In this document: one piece after another, positions 11,594 to 22,490 of the stretch
How the letters are laid out: the number at the start of each line of letters is the position of its first letter
Position numbering within the stretch: the stretch's first letter is position 1
NCBI RefSeq assembly: GCF_020080835.1
Contig: NC_058158.1
Span: 23,077,639 to 23,141,638, forward strand
DNA from: Cotesia glomerata
Lineage: Eukaryota > Arthropoda > Insecta > Hymenoptera > Braconidae
Reading direction: 5' to 3'
Length of the DNA: 64,000 bases
The notes under the pieces: model-generated
Told to the model about the DNA's origin: nothing
Database searches by the model: none
What the model saw: the letters and a program-made list of their open reading frames with translations, nothing else
Made by a program: the position numbers and the translations under genes

Positions 11594-12379
11594 ACCTTTC
11601 CCTTTCCCTCTTTTAGATTCATCATTTTCTTGATTCTCTTGAATTTTTTCATCAACTTTCTTTTTCTTTGCAATTTCGGCGTTAGTTATCGGCAATAATT
11701 CAACAAGAATTAGTAGCGCGTGTAAAATATCTAAAAAAATTAAGAATATAATTATTATAATTGTACATGATTATTTATAGTACTGTGAAGTCACAAATTG
11801 TCAAGAACATACAGTAATATTTTAAAACTATAAATTGTAAATAGCTAGTAAATAAGTTGTGAATAACACAGTAATATTTTACAGCAAAAAAATTATAAAT
11901 ACTATACAGTCATACTTTATCACAAATAATTGTAAATGCTATACAGTAATACTTCAAAACTATAAAATATTCACCATCTTGAATAATCCTTGATGCAGCA
12001 AACAGTTCAGAGTTCAGGACGAAAACTCTCAGCATAATACAAAATCTTCTCTGTATATAATGTGGAGAACTTAGATATCAAATTATCAGCCTTTTTTGGG
12101 TAGAGAGATTGAAACTCTTTGTCAATCTGTTAAAAAATAATTAAATTATTTGACATAATAAAAGCAAAAATTAAATGATCAATTTTACCAATTAGATTCT
12201 CCGTTGTAATTGAGAAATCGAGGATATTTCTGAAAAATTTCAGAAATTGTTCGAGTTTTTGTAACAATCCAATGACTTTGAAATTCTTTTGTGCTATCCA
12301 TCAAGTACACTATGTGATCTTTATTTTGTGCAGTCGAATTTTTGTTTTGCAATAAAGATATCTGAAATAAAAATATCAA
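11594..12379 (-). pseudogene. Decayed multi-exon gene fragment, function unknown
   Basis: Three short coding-like blocks lie in order on the minus strand with plausible splice sites. The first (about 12370-12185) starts after TTTATTTCAG and includes STKEFQSHW and ISEIFQKYPRFLNYNGE. The second (about 12127-11990) begins IDKEFQSLYPKKADNLISKF and runs into a TGA. The third (about 11732-11594) reads DILHALLILVELLP and then a Lys-rich tail before a GTAGG donor. The spacing and pattern of a 'KYPRFL' block, a hydrophilic helix and 'LLPELLP' remind me of proteins repeatedly seen near insect transposons, but I cannot name a domain. The junction of blocks one and two does not keep frame and block two contains a stop, so this is probably a pseudogene fragment. 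It lies just outside T1. The 11272-11593 spacer holds nothing recognisable. Confidence 0.4.
11750..11985. repeat. Degenerate ~60-bp AT-rich repeats
   Basis: Repeats of 'acagtaatattttaaaacta' and 'tataaattgtaaat' types, three to four units, apparently in an intron of the preceding gene fragment. Confidence 0.45.
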
Positions 12380-12713
12380 ATGTAATAAAATTCACTAATA
12401 TTCAGAGAGCTACTTAAAAAAATTGGTTCAGTTATTATATTTCAGCATTAAGTTTTTCGACGTTAAAATTAAGATCACGAGCTTTGAGTGGCTTCGGCTG
12501 TATTTTGAAGCTCGTTTGGCATCATTTTTTTTTTTTGTATTTTTTTTCAGATGGATGTAAATGAGCCCTTATACTTTGCAGTGGAATTAACAAATGTTAA
12601 AATTGTTTGTCATTTTTTAAGAAATTCAAGAATTTAATTAAAAACTATATAAATAAATTGTTGATTAACTAATGAAAATTTAATTTGTATAATTAGTGAT
12701 TAATGATATATAC

Positions 12714-13365
12714 GGGGTACTTCATGCCAAATCGACCACTTTTTTGAACCCGACCCCTTTAGATTTAGCTTAAACTTTTCTATTCTTTTCTACCCTTTGA
12801 AACACATTTTTGAGAATTTTTTCAAATTTTTTTATTCAATTAAAAAAATGTTATGAACTTTTCGAAAAATACACAAAAAAAATTAAATATGATCAATTCT
12901 ATAAAATAATTGGTTTTTTTTTAGCAAAATCGTTATTTTTTTCAAAGTTCGTCACTTTTTTTTATTTTTTTTTTCTTAAAAAAAAACTTCAATCAATTTG
13001 ACAACTATTCCCGCTTATCCCGGACAGGGCTGATTTTTTTTTATATTTTTTTTATTTAATTGAAAAAAAAATTGTCAAATTTTCTAGAATAAAAAAAATT
13101 GTCACCAACAGTATTTATAAATCCGAACAAAAACAGTTTCACTGTAAAAAATTGCGCCAAGGCCACGTTCATAAAACTCATCTCAATAACATTTGCACTT
13201 TACAAAAAAAATTAGGCTCGTTTCAATAATTTTCATTCTCTACAAAAAGATGTAAAATACTAAAAAATACCAAGAAACCGTCATAATGTTGAAAAAATTT
13301 GTTGAAAATTAAAATATTAAAAAAAAAATTTTTTATCGTACTTGGCGCACGTCATTGAGTACCCC
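12714..13365. mobile_element. Possible TIR element, GGGGTACT ends
   Basis: The left end GGGGTACTTCATG and the right end (reverse complement GGGGTACTCAATG) match at 11 of 13 bases and enclose a T/A-homopolymer-rich interior with no gene. The arms do not extend clearly beyond the ends, so this is tentative. The 12380-12713 stretch before it holds nothing I recognise. Confidence 0.35.
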
Positions 13366-13903
13366 AAATTTTTTCGGAAGAATTTAAACTCAAGAAAAAT
13401 CGATTTCGCTTGTATATATATAATCATATTATATATTTATATAGATTTCATTAGTCAAGGATACTGAACTCATTTAGTCTCTGGCCGTCCGCTTTTTACA
13501 TAAGAAAAAAGTTAAAATCTAAAAATCAGGGTCGCTATAGTTTGTGCCGATTATTTTTAATAATTTTAAATAGAAATTATAAAGATAATTGATAATAATC
13601 AAGTAATACGCGTAATATAAAGCATGAACTACTATTATAAAATATCATATAGAAAAAAAATCAAAATAAATTTGAAAAAAAATTTGTAACCTCAAAAAAC
13701 CGTTCTGCTTACGGTATATACACACTCGGTAGTCTGGCTTGAGAACGGAACTTGGCGCCAGACTCTATCGAGTCTGTTGATTTTTTCATTTTTCTATTTT
13801 ATATCTTTTTGTAAAGAAAAAAAAAATTTTTTTTTCCTTAATAGTCTTATGAACGTGGACTTGGCGCGATTTTTTTACAGTGAAACTGTTTTTGTTCGGA
13901 TTA
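13120..13903. repeat. Inverted repeat pair with ~57-bp arms
   Basis: The left arm (13120-13175) carries 'ccgaacaaaaacagtttc', 'actgtaaaaaattgcgcca' and 'cacgttcataa'. The right arm (13846-13903) is its near-perfect reverse complement. Arms are about 670 bp apart and enclose the first hairpin block. Possibly a foldback element that seeded the tandem array that follows. Confidence 0.65.
13699..13773. other. Conserved double-hairpin block, copy 1
   Basis: A small hairpin (ACCGT, 7-base loop, ACGGT) is followed by a longer one whose outer stem ACTCGGTAG pairs with CTATCGAGT and whose next stem TCTGG pairs with CCAGA. Compared with copies 2 and 3 the outer stem has C-G where they have T-A, a compensatory change. 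The inner part is about 19 bases shorter here. Confidence 0.7.
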
Positions 13904-14055
13904 TAATTACTATTATTGTTGATATTATGATTACCAATATTAATTATTGTTATTATGATATTGTTGTTAGTAAATGACACAATGTATCAAACGCATAGTT
14001 ATGTTACGTATTATCAAGAGATTAAAATTATTTAAAACCCGCCGAATTGAATGAA

Positions 14056-16805
14056 AGTGCCACCTACATGCAACAATCATCAAGACGTTTGTAGTATCTG
14101 TACAGTGCTCGAACAGAATTACTCAGATCTTGATCAGCTGACTTTTCCGAAGAAAGAAAAATCGAACAATTCTAGCTCTTTTAAGTATTGACTCTAGTTA
14201 ATAAATACAATTGAATTAGAAGAAAATATATTTAGAAAAATACATATGGAAAGTTATTCACTAATTAATTCTAGGGATTTTATGTTAAAAAAAAATATTT
14301 TAACATTTTTTGTTTTTAAAAAAATTTTTTATTCAAAGTTTGTATTTTTCCCGCGGAAATTGAATGTTTATAAAGTTTCAATATAAATCATTTACAGTAT
14401 CACTTTTCGTACAATATCGAGCAGCATTGATAAAATTTTATATCAATAAGCCGCGAACATTCTTTAGCTTAGATTGATAAACTAAATGATCAATTGTAAG
14501 CTTTTAATTTTACATATATTTTAATAAAATTTTTATATTTTCGTAGTTGTGATAGATGTAAATTTAAATTTAATACTTTAATACTTAATAATTTAAAAAC
14601 AATATCAATGATAATAATAATAATAAATCGTATTATCAATTTATTTTTACCATTATAAATATTTTTAGTATTATCCATATTGTCATTGTTAATATTGTCG
14701 TTATTATAATTATTATTATTTTCATTATTATTTAGTGTCAATATCATATTGTTGTTAGTAAATATCACAATTCGTAAACTTATAAATAATATTCGTATTT
14801 TGTAAGAAATATCATCGTTTCAAACTTCGCTTAATTAACAACTAGTGCCACCTACAGGCAACAATCATCAAGACGTTTGTAGTATCTGTACATTGCTCGA
14901 ACAGAATTACTCAGATCTTGATCAGCTGACTTTTCCGAAGAAAGCAAAATCAAACAATTCTAGCTCTTTTAGGGCCAGTTTTTCAAATCAAGATAAAATT
15001 TTATCCAGGATAAAATTATGATGCCAGTATATTTATATATATGAAACATAAAGATATATTTTATTATTAGATAAAATTTTATCCTCGATTGAAATACTGG
15101 CCCTTAAATATTGACTCTAGTTAATAAATGCAACTAAATGAAAAGAAAATATATTTAGAAAAATACAGATGGAAAGTTATTTAATAATTAATTCTAGGGA
15201 TTTTATATTAAAAAAAATATTTCAACATTTTTTGTTTTTAAAAAAATTTTTAATTCAAAGTTTGTATTTTTCCCGCGGAAATTGAATGTTTATAAAGTTT
15301 CAATATAAATCATTTAAAGTATTACTTTTCGTACAATATCTAGCAGCATTGATAAAATTTTATATCAATAAGCCGCGAACATTCTTTAGCTTAGATTGAT
15401 AAACTAAATGATCAATTGTAAGCTTTTAATTTTACATATATTTTAAAAAAATTTTTACATTTTTGTAGTTGTGATAGTTGTAAATTTAAATTTAATACTT
15501 TAATACTTAATAATTTAAAAACAATATCAATGATAATAATAATAATAAATCGTATTATCAATTTATTTTTACCATTATAAATATTTTTAGTATTATCCAT
15601 ATTGTCATTGTTAATATTGTCGTTATTATAATTATTATTATTTTCATTATTATTTATTTTCAATATCATATTGTTGTTAGTAAATATCACAATTCGTAAA
15701 CTTATAAATAATATTCGTATTTTGTAAGAAATATCATCGTTTCAAACTTCGCTTAATTAACAACTAGTGCCACCTACATGCAACAATCATCAAGACGTTT
15801 GTAGTATCTGTACAGTGCTCGAACAGAATTACTCAGATCTTGATCAGCTGACTTTTCCGAAGAAAGAAAAATCGAACAATTCTAGCTCTTTTAAGTATTG
15901 ACTCTAGTTAATAAATACAATTGAATTAGAAGAAAATATATTTAGAAAAATACATATGGAAAGTTATTCACTAATTAATTCTAGGGATTTTATGTTAAAG
16001 AAAAATATTTTAACATTTTTTGTTTTTAAAAAAATTTTTAATTCAAAGTTTGTATTTTTCCCGCGGAAATTGAATGTTTATAAAGTTTCAATATAAATCA
16101 TTTACAGTATCACTTTTCGTACAATATCGAGCAGCATTGATAAAATTTTATATCAATCAGCCGCGAACATTCTTTAGCTTAGATTGATAAACTAAATGAT
16201 CAATTGTAAGCTTTTAATTTTACATATATTTTAATAAAATTTTTATATTTTTGTAGTTGTGATAGTTGTAAATTTAAATTTAATACTTTAATACTTAATA
16301 ATTTAAGAACAATATCAATGACAATAATAGTAATAAATCGTTTATCAATTAATTTTTACCATTATAAATATTTTTAGTATTATCCATATTGTCATTGTTA
16401 ATATTGTCGTTATTATAATCATTATTATTTTCATTATTATTTATTTTCAATATCATATTGTTGTTAGTAAATATCACAATTCGTAAACTTATAAATAATA
16501 TTCGTATTTTGTAAGAAATATCATCGTTTCAAACTTCGCTTAATTAACAACTAGTGCCACCTACAGGCAACAATCATCAAGACGTTTGTAGTATCTGTAC
16601 AGTGCTCGAACAGAATTACTCAGATCTTGATCAGCTGAATTTCCGAAGAAAGAAAAATCGAACAATTCTAGCTCTTTTAAGTATTGACTCTAGTTAATAA
16701 ATGCAATTGAATTAGAAGAAAATATATTTAGAAAAATACATATGGAAAGTTATTTAATTATTAATTCTAGGGATTTTATATTAAAACAAATTTTTAACAT
16801 TATTT
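14056..16805. repeat. ~788-bp tandem array, about 3.5 units
   Basis: Units start 'gtgccacctaca' at 14056, 14845, 15767 and 16554. Spacings are 789, 922 and 787; the long one is explained by a 132-bp MITE. Each unit holds a block rich in AAT/ATT triplets and a conserved 'ttgatcagctgacttttcc' stretch. Open frames made of Asn/Ile triplets in the units are low-complexity artefacts. Identity between units is high. Confidence 0.9.
14972..15103. mobile_element. 132-bp Harbinger-like MITE in array unit 2
   Basis: Ends GGGCCAGT and ACTGGCCC with internal inverted 'gataaaattttatcc'. It is flanked by TTA on both sides. The uninterrupted units show 'cttttaagtattg' at this site, so the 3-bp TTA duplication is directly demonstrated. 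TWA duplications are typical of PIF/Harbinger. Confidence 0.88.
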
Positions 16806-16934
16806 GTTATTAAAAAAATTAGGAAAACGGTTGACCCTGAAGGCCATCCCTGCAACTTCCCGCTAATTCCATACTTAGGCGCTAGAGATTTGATAAGACA
16901 CTATTTTTTGAATTTTCAAACCGCGCTATAGTGT
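16806..16934. repeat. Interspersed segment shared with 44287-44345
   Basis: The stretch 'ggaaaacggttgaccctgaa' followed by 'catccctgcaacttcccg' is nearly identical at 44287-44345 and partly at 19858-19880. Fragment of the Helitron-class repeat family. Confidence 0.6.
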
Positions 16935-17109
16935 GTTTGAGCGCGCTATAGTATGTGCTGATAAAATTTAATAATTTCAAGTAAATAAATTGTTATAAGT
17001 GAATATTAATTAATTAATACGGTAAAATTAATTATGACCCACTGTTATAATATACAAATTAGTGAAAAAAAGTACCGTATAATTAAATAAAATTATACAA
17101 CCTCAAAAA

Positions 17110-17201
17110 ACCGTTCTGCTTACTGTATACACATTCGGTAGTCTGGCGCTCCGTTTGCAACGGGATTTTTGAACGGAACTTGGCGCCAGATTCTACCGAA
17201 T
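17110..17201. other. Conserved double-hairpin block, copy 2
   Basis: The first hairpin is weakened here (ACCGT with ACTGT). The second has stem ATTCGGTAG with CTACCGAAT, then CTGGCGC with GCGCCAG, enclosing CCGTT...AACGG. See copy 1 for the compensatory change. It lies after the tandem array and is preceded by 'gctatagt' motifs, as in the other copies. Confidence 0.72.
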
Positions 17202-17810
17202 CTGTAGATCAGAGCTCCACCTACATGTGGCTACTGACATTCTGTTGCTTAAGTTGTTGTTTATTATGTCTATCTAGGTCTAAAGGTACCGCAATCTGAG
17301 TGATATGAACCTGGTAATATACAGGCCTGTTGTATAGTATATTTGTATATGTCCGATTTCGTTTAGTAACAGAGTTATTGTTATTATTTTATTATTATAT
17401 TATATTCCTGTATATTACTATCATATTATATTAATTATTAAAATAATAATAAATTTCTGTATTAATTATAAATAATAATAAATTTCTGTATACGTTATTA
17501 CGTTCTATATTATGATACAGCCGTATTGTATCTATCTATAATTAATCCCGTTCTACATAGTACGTTCACGTGCTATAGTTAATTGCGTGCTATAGTAAAA
17601 CCTGCTCTTTCCTCATCAAAAAATATCCAGGATCTAAAAAACGGCGTTGCTATAGTTTCTGCTAGTGAATTTATCGAATTTTAATTAAAAAAATAATGAC
17701 TAGTGGACTATAAATTAATTAAATTAGCAATTCACACCATATAGAATACATATTTATTATCAATTGCATCCAACAGTCAGTTAAGGTGGTTTAATAATTT
17801 TCAAACCTCA
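17202..17810. other. Non-coding AT-rich spacer
   Basis: Contains runs of 'aataataaatttctgta' and a second 'gctatagt' region at about 17570-17660 leading to hairpin copy 3. No gene or mobile element recognised. Confidence 0.5.
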
Positions 17811-17814
17811 CAAA

Positions 17815-17906
17815 ACCGTTCTGCTTACGGTAAACACATTCGGTAGTCTGGTGCTCCGTTTACAACGGGATTTTTGAACGGACCTTGGCGCCAGATTCTA
17901 TCGAAT
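17815..17906. other. Conserved double-hairpin block, copy 3
   Basis: The ACCGT/ACGGT hairpin, then stem ATTCGGTAG with CTATCGAAT (one G-T pair), CTGG(T)GC with GCGCCAG, and CCGTT...AACGG inside. Same order and spacing as copy 2, about 700 bp away. Confidence 0.72.
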
Positions 17907-17912
17907 CTGTGG

Positions 17913-18640
17913 ATAAAACACAATAATTATTATATTGGAAAAAGATAATAAAATACTTGAGCAAATTCATTGAAACGCGAGTACACCTTCTCATATGAGA
18001 AACGTTACAATGTACCGTTACAATGTAATGTTACAAAATTGGAAGTGGCGCTCTCGATCACTCGACAAAACTTTAAACTAATTTTTCACTGGTTTTACAG
18101 TGAATAATGTCAAAAATCACTATTTTCTTCAGTAGACAAAAAGTGTGTTAGAAATGTTGGTCATTTTTTAATAAATTTAAGAATTTAATTAAAAATTAAA
18201 TGAATAAATTGTTTATTAATTAAGGAAAATTTAATTTTTATAATAAGTACAAATTTTTATAATTTGTAATAATTATATTAAAAACTTTAAATCAAACCAT
18301 ACTTGTGACTGTTTTAGGTTAAAATAGCAATCCAATCGTAATTGATGTTGACGTTAAAATGTACAAACATAAAAATTGTACTTAGTAGTAACAAATGTTT
18401 GTCACCAACAGTATTTATAAATAAAACACAATAATTATTATATTGAAAAAAGATACTAAAATAAGTACTTGAGCAAATTGATTAAAACGCGAGTACACCT
18501 TCTCATTTCAAAACTGGAAGTGGCGCTCTCAACCACTCGACAAAATTTTAAACTAATTGTTCACTGATTTGACAGTGAAGAATGTCAAAATTTACTGTTT
18601 TCCTCTACGAAAAGAAATTAAGTAAGAATTTTTTTATCGT
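17913..18640. repeat. Direct repeat, two diverged copies ~505 bp apart
   Basis: 'aaaacacaataattattata' is followed by 'gcgagtacaccttctcat', 'ggaagtggcgctctc' and 'cactcgacaaaa' at 17919 and again at 18424. The second copy is preceded by 'gtcaccaacagtatttataa', also found before the inverted arm at 13101, linking these repeats to the 13-17 kb complex. Confidence 0.75.
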
Positions 18641-18724
18641 TATTAAAAGTGATTTATTTATATTTAATTATTGATGAATAAATAAAATATAAACTTAATA
18701 ATAACTGATAGCACAAATCTAAAT

Positions 18725-18726
<2 letters not shown>

Positions 18727-18812
<86 letters not shown>
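18727..18812. repeat. (TA)n microsatellite
   Basis: About 43 uninterrupted TA units. The flanks (18641-18726 and 18813-18963) are AT-rich with nothing recognisable. Confidence 0.97.
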
Positions 18813-18816
<4 letters not shown>

Positions 18817-18963
18817 GTTTTAGTTTAAATTATACCGGTACATATTGTGAGTTTATAAACAGAAACTGTCATATGAAAATTATTTACCTGATGTGTTACT
18901 AATCATTATTCAAGATAATTTTTATTCTTTCATTATTTTAATTTTCTTGTACGCACAGCTATT

Positions 18964-19092
18964 CCCTGTTAAAAAACTCCAATAAGATCCCATCAAAAGC
19001 GACAAAAGCCACTTAGAAATCAATAAAATTTATGGGTTTCTAAGTGGCTTTTGTCGCTTTTGATGGGATCCTATTAGAAATTTTAAACAGGG
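18964..19092. mobile_element. Foldback MITE, 129 bp, ~60-bp arms
   Basis: Ends CCCTGTT and AACAGGG. The arms 'gatcccatcaaaagcgacaa' and 'aagccacttagaaa' are repeated inverted around a loop of fewer than 20 bases. As RNA it would be a long hairpin. No coding. Confidence 0.88.
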
Positions 19093-19249
19093 TTATACGA
19101 TATTTTACTTACCTGCAAATCAAAACTGAAATCACATATTCACTTACGCTTAAAGAGTAGCAAATTCACTTATTGATTAAAAAGGATCACTGCTCAATTA
19201 GTGATTTCTAAAATTACTAATTATATAAGTGACAATCTTAGAGGCTGGC

Positions 19250-19318
19250 AATAGCCTGGTCGGCTCGATGCTCGCTTTTCGAAAGAGTGGGACCCGGGTT
19301 CGATCCCAGCACGCACCA
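19250..19318 (+). ncRNA. tRNA-like Pol III head of the SINE
   Basis: A-box-like TAGCCTGGTCGG and perfect B box GGTTCGATCCC at normal spacing, ending CACCA, followed by a short T run. The stems do not pair well enough for a functional tRNA. Confidence 0.55.
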
Positions 19319-19398
19319 ATATTTTTCAGTGTTTATAATTAAAAATATGTGCGTTACGTTATGTTGCCAGCCTCTGGAAGTGGCAGAGATAGCCGGGC

Positions 19399-19475
19399 GG
19401 CACACGTCTGACTTGGGCGATCACACATTTAAGCAACAACTTGAATGGGTGACCACTTTAGTCAGCGTTGGCTAG
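19399..19475 (+). ncRNA. 5S rRNA-like segment
   Basis: 'gggcgatcacacatttaagc' and 'ttgaatgggtgacca' correspond in order and spacing to the conserved 5S rRNA stretches around GATCAC...TTAAGCA and TTGGATGGGTGACC, which include the internal promoter. The rest of 5S is degenerate, so this is SINE material and not a 5S gene. Confidence 0.6.
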
Positions 19476-19805
19476 CGCGAGGGATCTCTGCACACTAGGA
19501 GAGGGGCCTAATGCTCCAGTGGTCGATAAAGAAGAGTTTCTTATCAATCACTGTAGACTTAGCCCAGCTCCGACTGTACTATCATGGGTTTTCTCTGTGG
19601 TTCCCCATGATTCTGTTCCAACAGCCTGAGAAGGTGAGGTTCGGGGTGGATACGGTACAGAAAGCACAAGTCAGGCCACAGCCGCAATATAGTGGAGAGA
19701 TAAAGTGGAGAGATTGTTGATGCTCCAAAAAGAGTGGGGATTATCAGCCTTATAAAAACCAGATAACGGTATACAAGTAAAACCCAAAGATATAAGTGAC
19801 AATCT

Positions 19806-20004
19806 CACGGTTATATAAACGAAACCATTGATAAATTAATAAAAATTTATATTACTAGGCCATCCCCGCAACTTCAACTTTGAGCTCTTTGAGCTTAAAA
19901 ATACAATTTATGTGTTATTTTAAGCACTCCGAGCTCAAAGAGTTAGCTGTTCTATGCTTTTGAGCTCTTCGAGCTCAAAAGTCTGATAGAGGTTTAATAA
20001 AACA
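19806..20004. repeat. GAGCTC-rich interspersed segment
   Basis: 'gagctctttgagcttaaaaa' and 'cttttgagctcttcgagctc' also occur at 44370-44480 with the same spacing. Fragment of the Helitron-class repeat family; no gene. Confidence 0.55.
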
Positions 20005-20715
20005 CTAGCATGCACCGCGCGCCACGCGCGCGTAATATGTTTACAAAAATGACCATTCGGTAGCCGAAATGGAAGTAGATTTCTCAAAAAAAAGAAAACA
20101 TATTTTTTATAAAATACTATTAATCATAATATATAACTTCCGTACAATAAAATAATGACATCAAAACGAATGCAAAAGTAAAATTTCGTTAGGTCTATAT
20201 GAGCTAGTAGGTAATTTTGATCTAGTTCTGATGGTGAATTATGCAAATTGAAGTTTATTTAATAAGCTTTCAGACGCAATTTACAGGAATATAATTGGAT
20301 ATCGCGTTCAATTATTATTGCACTGAAATGCGGTAAACGTGAAAATTTTTGATTTCCAAAAATTTTAGAATTAGTGTCATTCCTAAACTATTAAATTTAG
20401 AAAAATAAATAAGTATGCAAATTGATGCTTATTAAATAAGCTTTCAAAAGCAATTTACAGAAATTAAATATGATATCACGTTTAATTCTTATTGCACGAA
20501 AATACGGTAAAAGTGAAAATGTTTGTGATTTAAAAAAATTTTTGAATTGCTGTCATTTCTGAGCTAATCGACAGATTTGGCTCATCTTAGAACTTAACCT
20601 CAAAAATCGTCCAAAAAGAAAGTATGTGACGTTTCATTAAAAACGGTTGAAAATTAAGGGAGTTATAGAAGAGACAGAGCCGGTTATATTGTTTATAAAT
20701 ATATAAATACATAGA
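20005..20715 (-). mobile_element. Short non-autonomous Helitron
   Basis: The minus strand starts TCTATGTATTTATATATTTA after an A and ends GTGCATGCTAG before a T, with a strong GC hairpin (CGCGCGTGGCGCGCG) just upstream of the CTAG. 711 bp, non-coding. Its 5' portion resembles bases 730-879 of the window. Confidence 0.75.
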
Positions 20716-20737
20716 TATATAAACTTTTGAACCATCC

Positions 20738-20940
20738 CGGGAAAAAATGAATTTGCCTAATCATAAATATATTTATATATGATTATGTATTGAATATATA
20801 GAATTATATATGATTATATCTAAATTTTTATATAAAATATATATAATCATATATAGACTAATACATTGTATGTATATTTTATATAAGTCTGTATATGATC
20901 AGATCTGAGTTATCTATGTCTATATATCCCTACAATAAAA
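20738..20940. repeat. Fragment of the CCCGGGAAAAAATG TIR family (copy A3)
   Basis: 'cccgggaaaaaatgaatttg' opens a run of AT palindromes ending 'gatctgagttatctatgtc'. The same order is found in the complete copy at 28897-29992. The right end is missing. Confidence 0.7.
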
Positions 20941-21386
20941 ATACATGACAGTTTGAAGTTAGTCAATAGTCGAAAAAATGGGACCTGATTCCTTATAAGG
21001 TAGAATATAGACCCTCCTTATTGTTAGTTACTATTGGTCAATCTCCTGGTACGCGAACATATCAATATATCGATATAAATCGAACAGGAAAATTCAAATT
21101 TTTATTTAAAAAAGTAATTAATTTTAATTTTAATTAATAAATTTTAATAAATAATAATATTATATCGATATAAATCTAACAGGAAAATTTAAATTTTTAT
21201 TATTATTTAATTAATAATAATTAATTTTAATTTTAATTAATAAATTTTAATAAATAATATAAATATAAAATTAATAAAATTAATTTGCCGATAATAACTG
21301 AACAAAAATGGAACAACCCTATCAATGTGTTCATTCGTTATTTATTTATTATATTTTAGAATTTTAACTAAATGAATAATGAATAT
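20941..21386. other. AT-rich spacer with a short direct repeat
   Basis: 'atataaatcgaacaggaaaa' at about 21074 and a variant at about 21168 form a ~94-bp direct repeat. Nothing else recognised. Confidence 0.5.
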
Positions 21387-21931
21387 GGGTCATTCCACCA
21401 AATAAGAACATTTTTACGGGGCGACCCTCGCAGATTATGTTTAAAATTTATGGAGATGTTCTCTATAATAAGAAATAAATTCCCTACAAGTTTCAGCCCT
21501 TAATATGCAGCGGTTCTGGAGTTATGATTTTTTGAAATTTTGAAAAAAAATTTTTTTTAACTTTTTTATTAATTTTTCTGAAGAAGAGAGCTTTTTTATT
21601 AAAATCCACGAAATATCTTATCTTGTGGGAAAAATGCTCAGCTTTTGAATGAAAATATCCATTTTATTATAAACACATCAGAAGACCCTTTGAAATCCAA
21701 TTAAAGTGGAAAAATTGATTTTTCTCGGTGTACGGTGCAAGGTACATCCAATTTGACTTTTTTTTCTGAAAAATCAGAGTTTTTTACACAAAATATATGG
21801 TTTTCACGATGTGCATATTTTTTGTTCAATCGCAATTAAATTAAACGTAAAATCTTTATAATTAAAATACTTTTATTTTTGACCTTTTTTCAGATGTTGA
21901 TACAGTTTTAATAAGAGCATATCCAATTTTA

Positions 21932-22490
21932 TCATTTATCGGTAAAAGTGTGCAATGTCTGTGTACCCTTTACCGTTTTTGATAAAGAATATCGTACGTC
22001 TAACACATTTTTTTTGTCTAAATAATCATCATTCGTTATGAAAGTAAAATCAACGCCTGTAAAATTCTTGATTGCCCAGGAATTCAAATCTTGTGGTGCC
22101 AGTATATGTTTTTTATTTTCTATTTGTAATGAAGCTCTAGCAGCATGTCGTTTTACTGGACCTACAAGCCCATCGCATGGTCCTTTGCCATGGGCAGTCG
22201 CAAAAAAATGCCACTCAACGATGATTCTAAAGTCAGCATAATATTAACATAAATTAGTAAATATTTTTTTATTTTTAAATTGCTGAGGTGCTCCATCTGA
22301 GAAGTAAAAAATCCTTTCAATAACAGTAAATTTTTCTCTTAAAAAAGAAATCAATTGTTCTTGAAATAAATAAATCAAAACTGTGTCATGTTTAAGGCAA
22401 TCTGAGATACCAACTAAGCCTAAATGCTTAATTTAATAGTATCATTTTCGTTTTAGTAAACCACCATTTAAAATATAGTAGCTTGGTCAT
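21932..22490 (-). pseudogene. DDE-type transposase C-terminal remnant
   Basis: Read on the minus strand from the nested insertion, this begins NDQATIF and, after some stop codons, continues in one recognisable line: GISDCLKHDTVLIYLFQEQL, then FYFSDGAPQQFKN (candidate catalytic Asp), then VEWHFFATAHGKGPCDG and VKRHAARASLQ, ending at a TGA. The blocks 'SDGA..Q.KN' and 'HFFATxHGKGxCDG' are ones I associate with a transposase family of insects and cnidarians; the superfamily name is uncertain. Together with 25240-25618 it makes part of one gene split by the nested element. In-frame stops and missing N-terminal exons make it inactive. Confidence 0.7.

Larger units (their letters stand above)
19239..19789 (+). 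mobile_element. SINE-like element, tRNA-like head and 5S-like body
   Basis: A 551-bp insert flanked by the same 16 bases, ATATAAGTGACAATCT, at 19223-19238 and 19790-19805. That is the TSD length expected of LINE-mobilised elements. The head carries Pol III A- and B-box-like motifs; the middle resembles 5S rRNA. No reverse transcriptase. 19093-19222 before it is AT-rich spacer. Confidence 0.75.

Noticed and set aside
14490..15690. Asn/Ile-rich open frames of 92 codons repeated in the tandem array
   Set aside because: They are translations of AAT/ATT triplet runs inside the repeat unit; not coding.
19399..19475. Genuine 5S rRNA gene
   Set aside because: Only the internal control-like region matches; the ends do not, and a 16-bp TSD shows it is part of a SINE.
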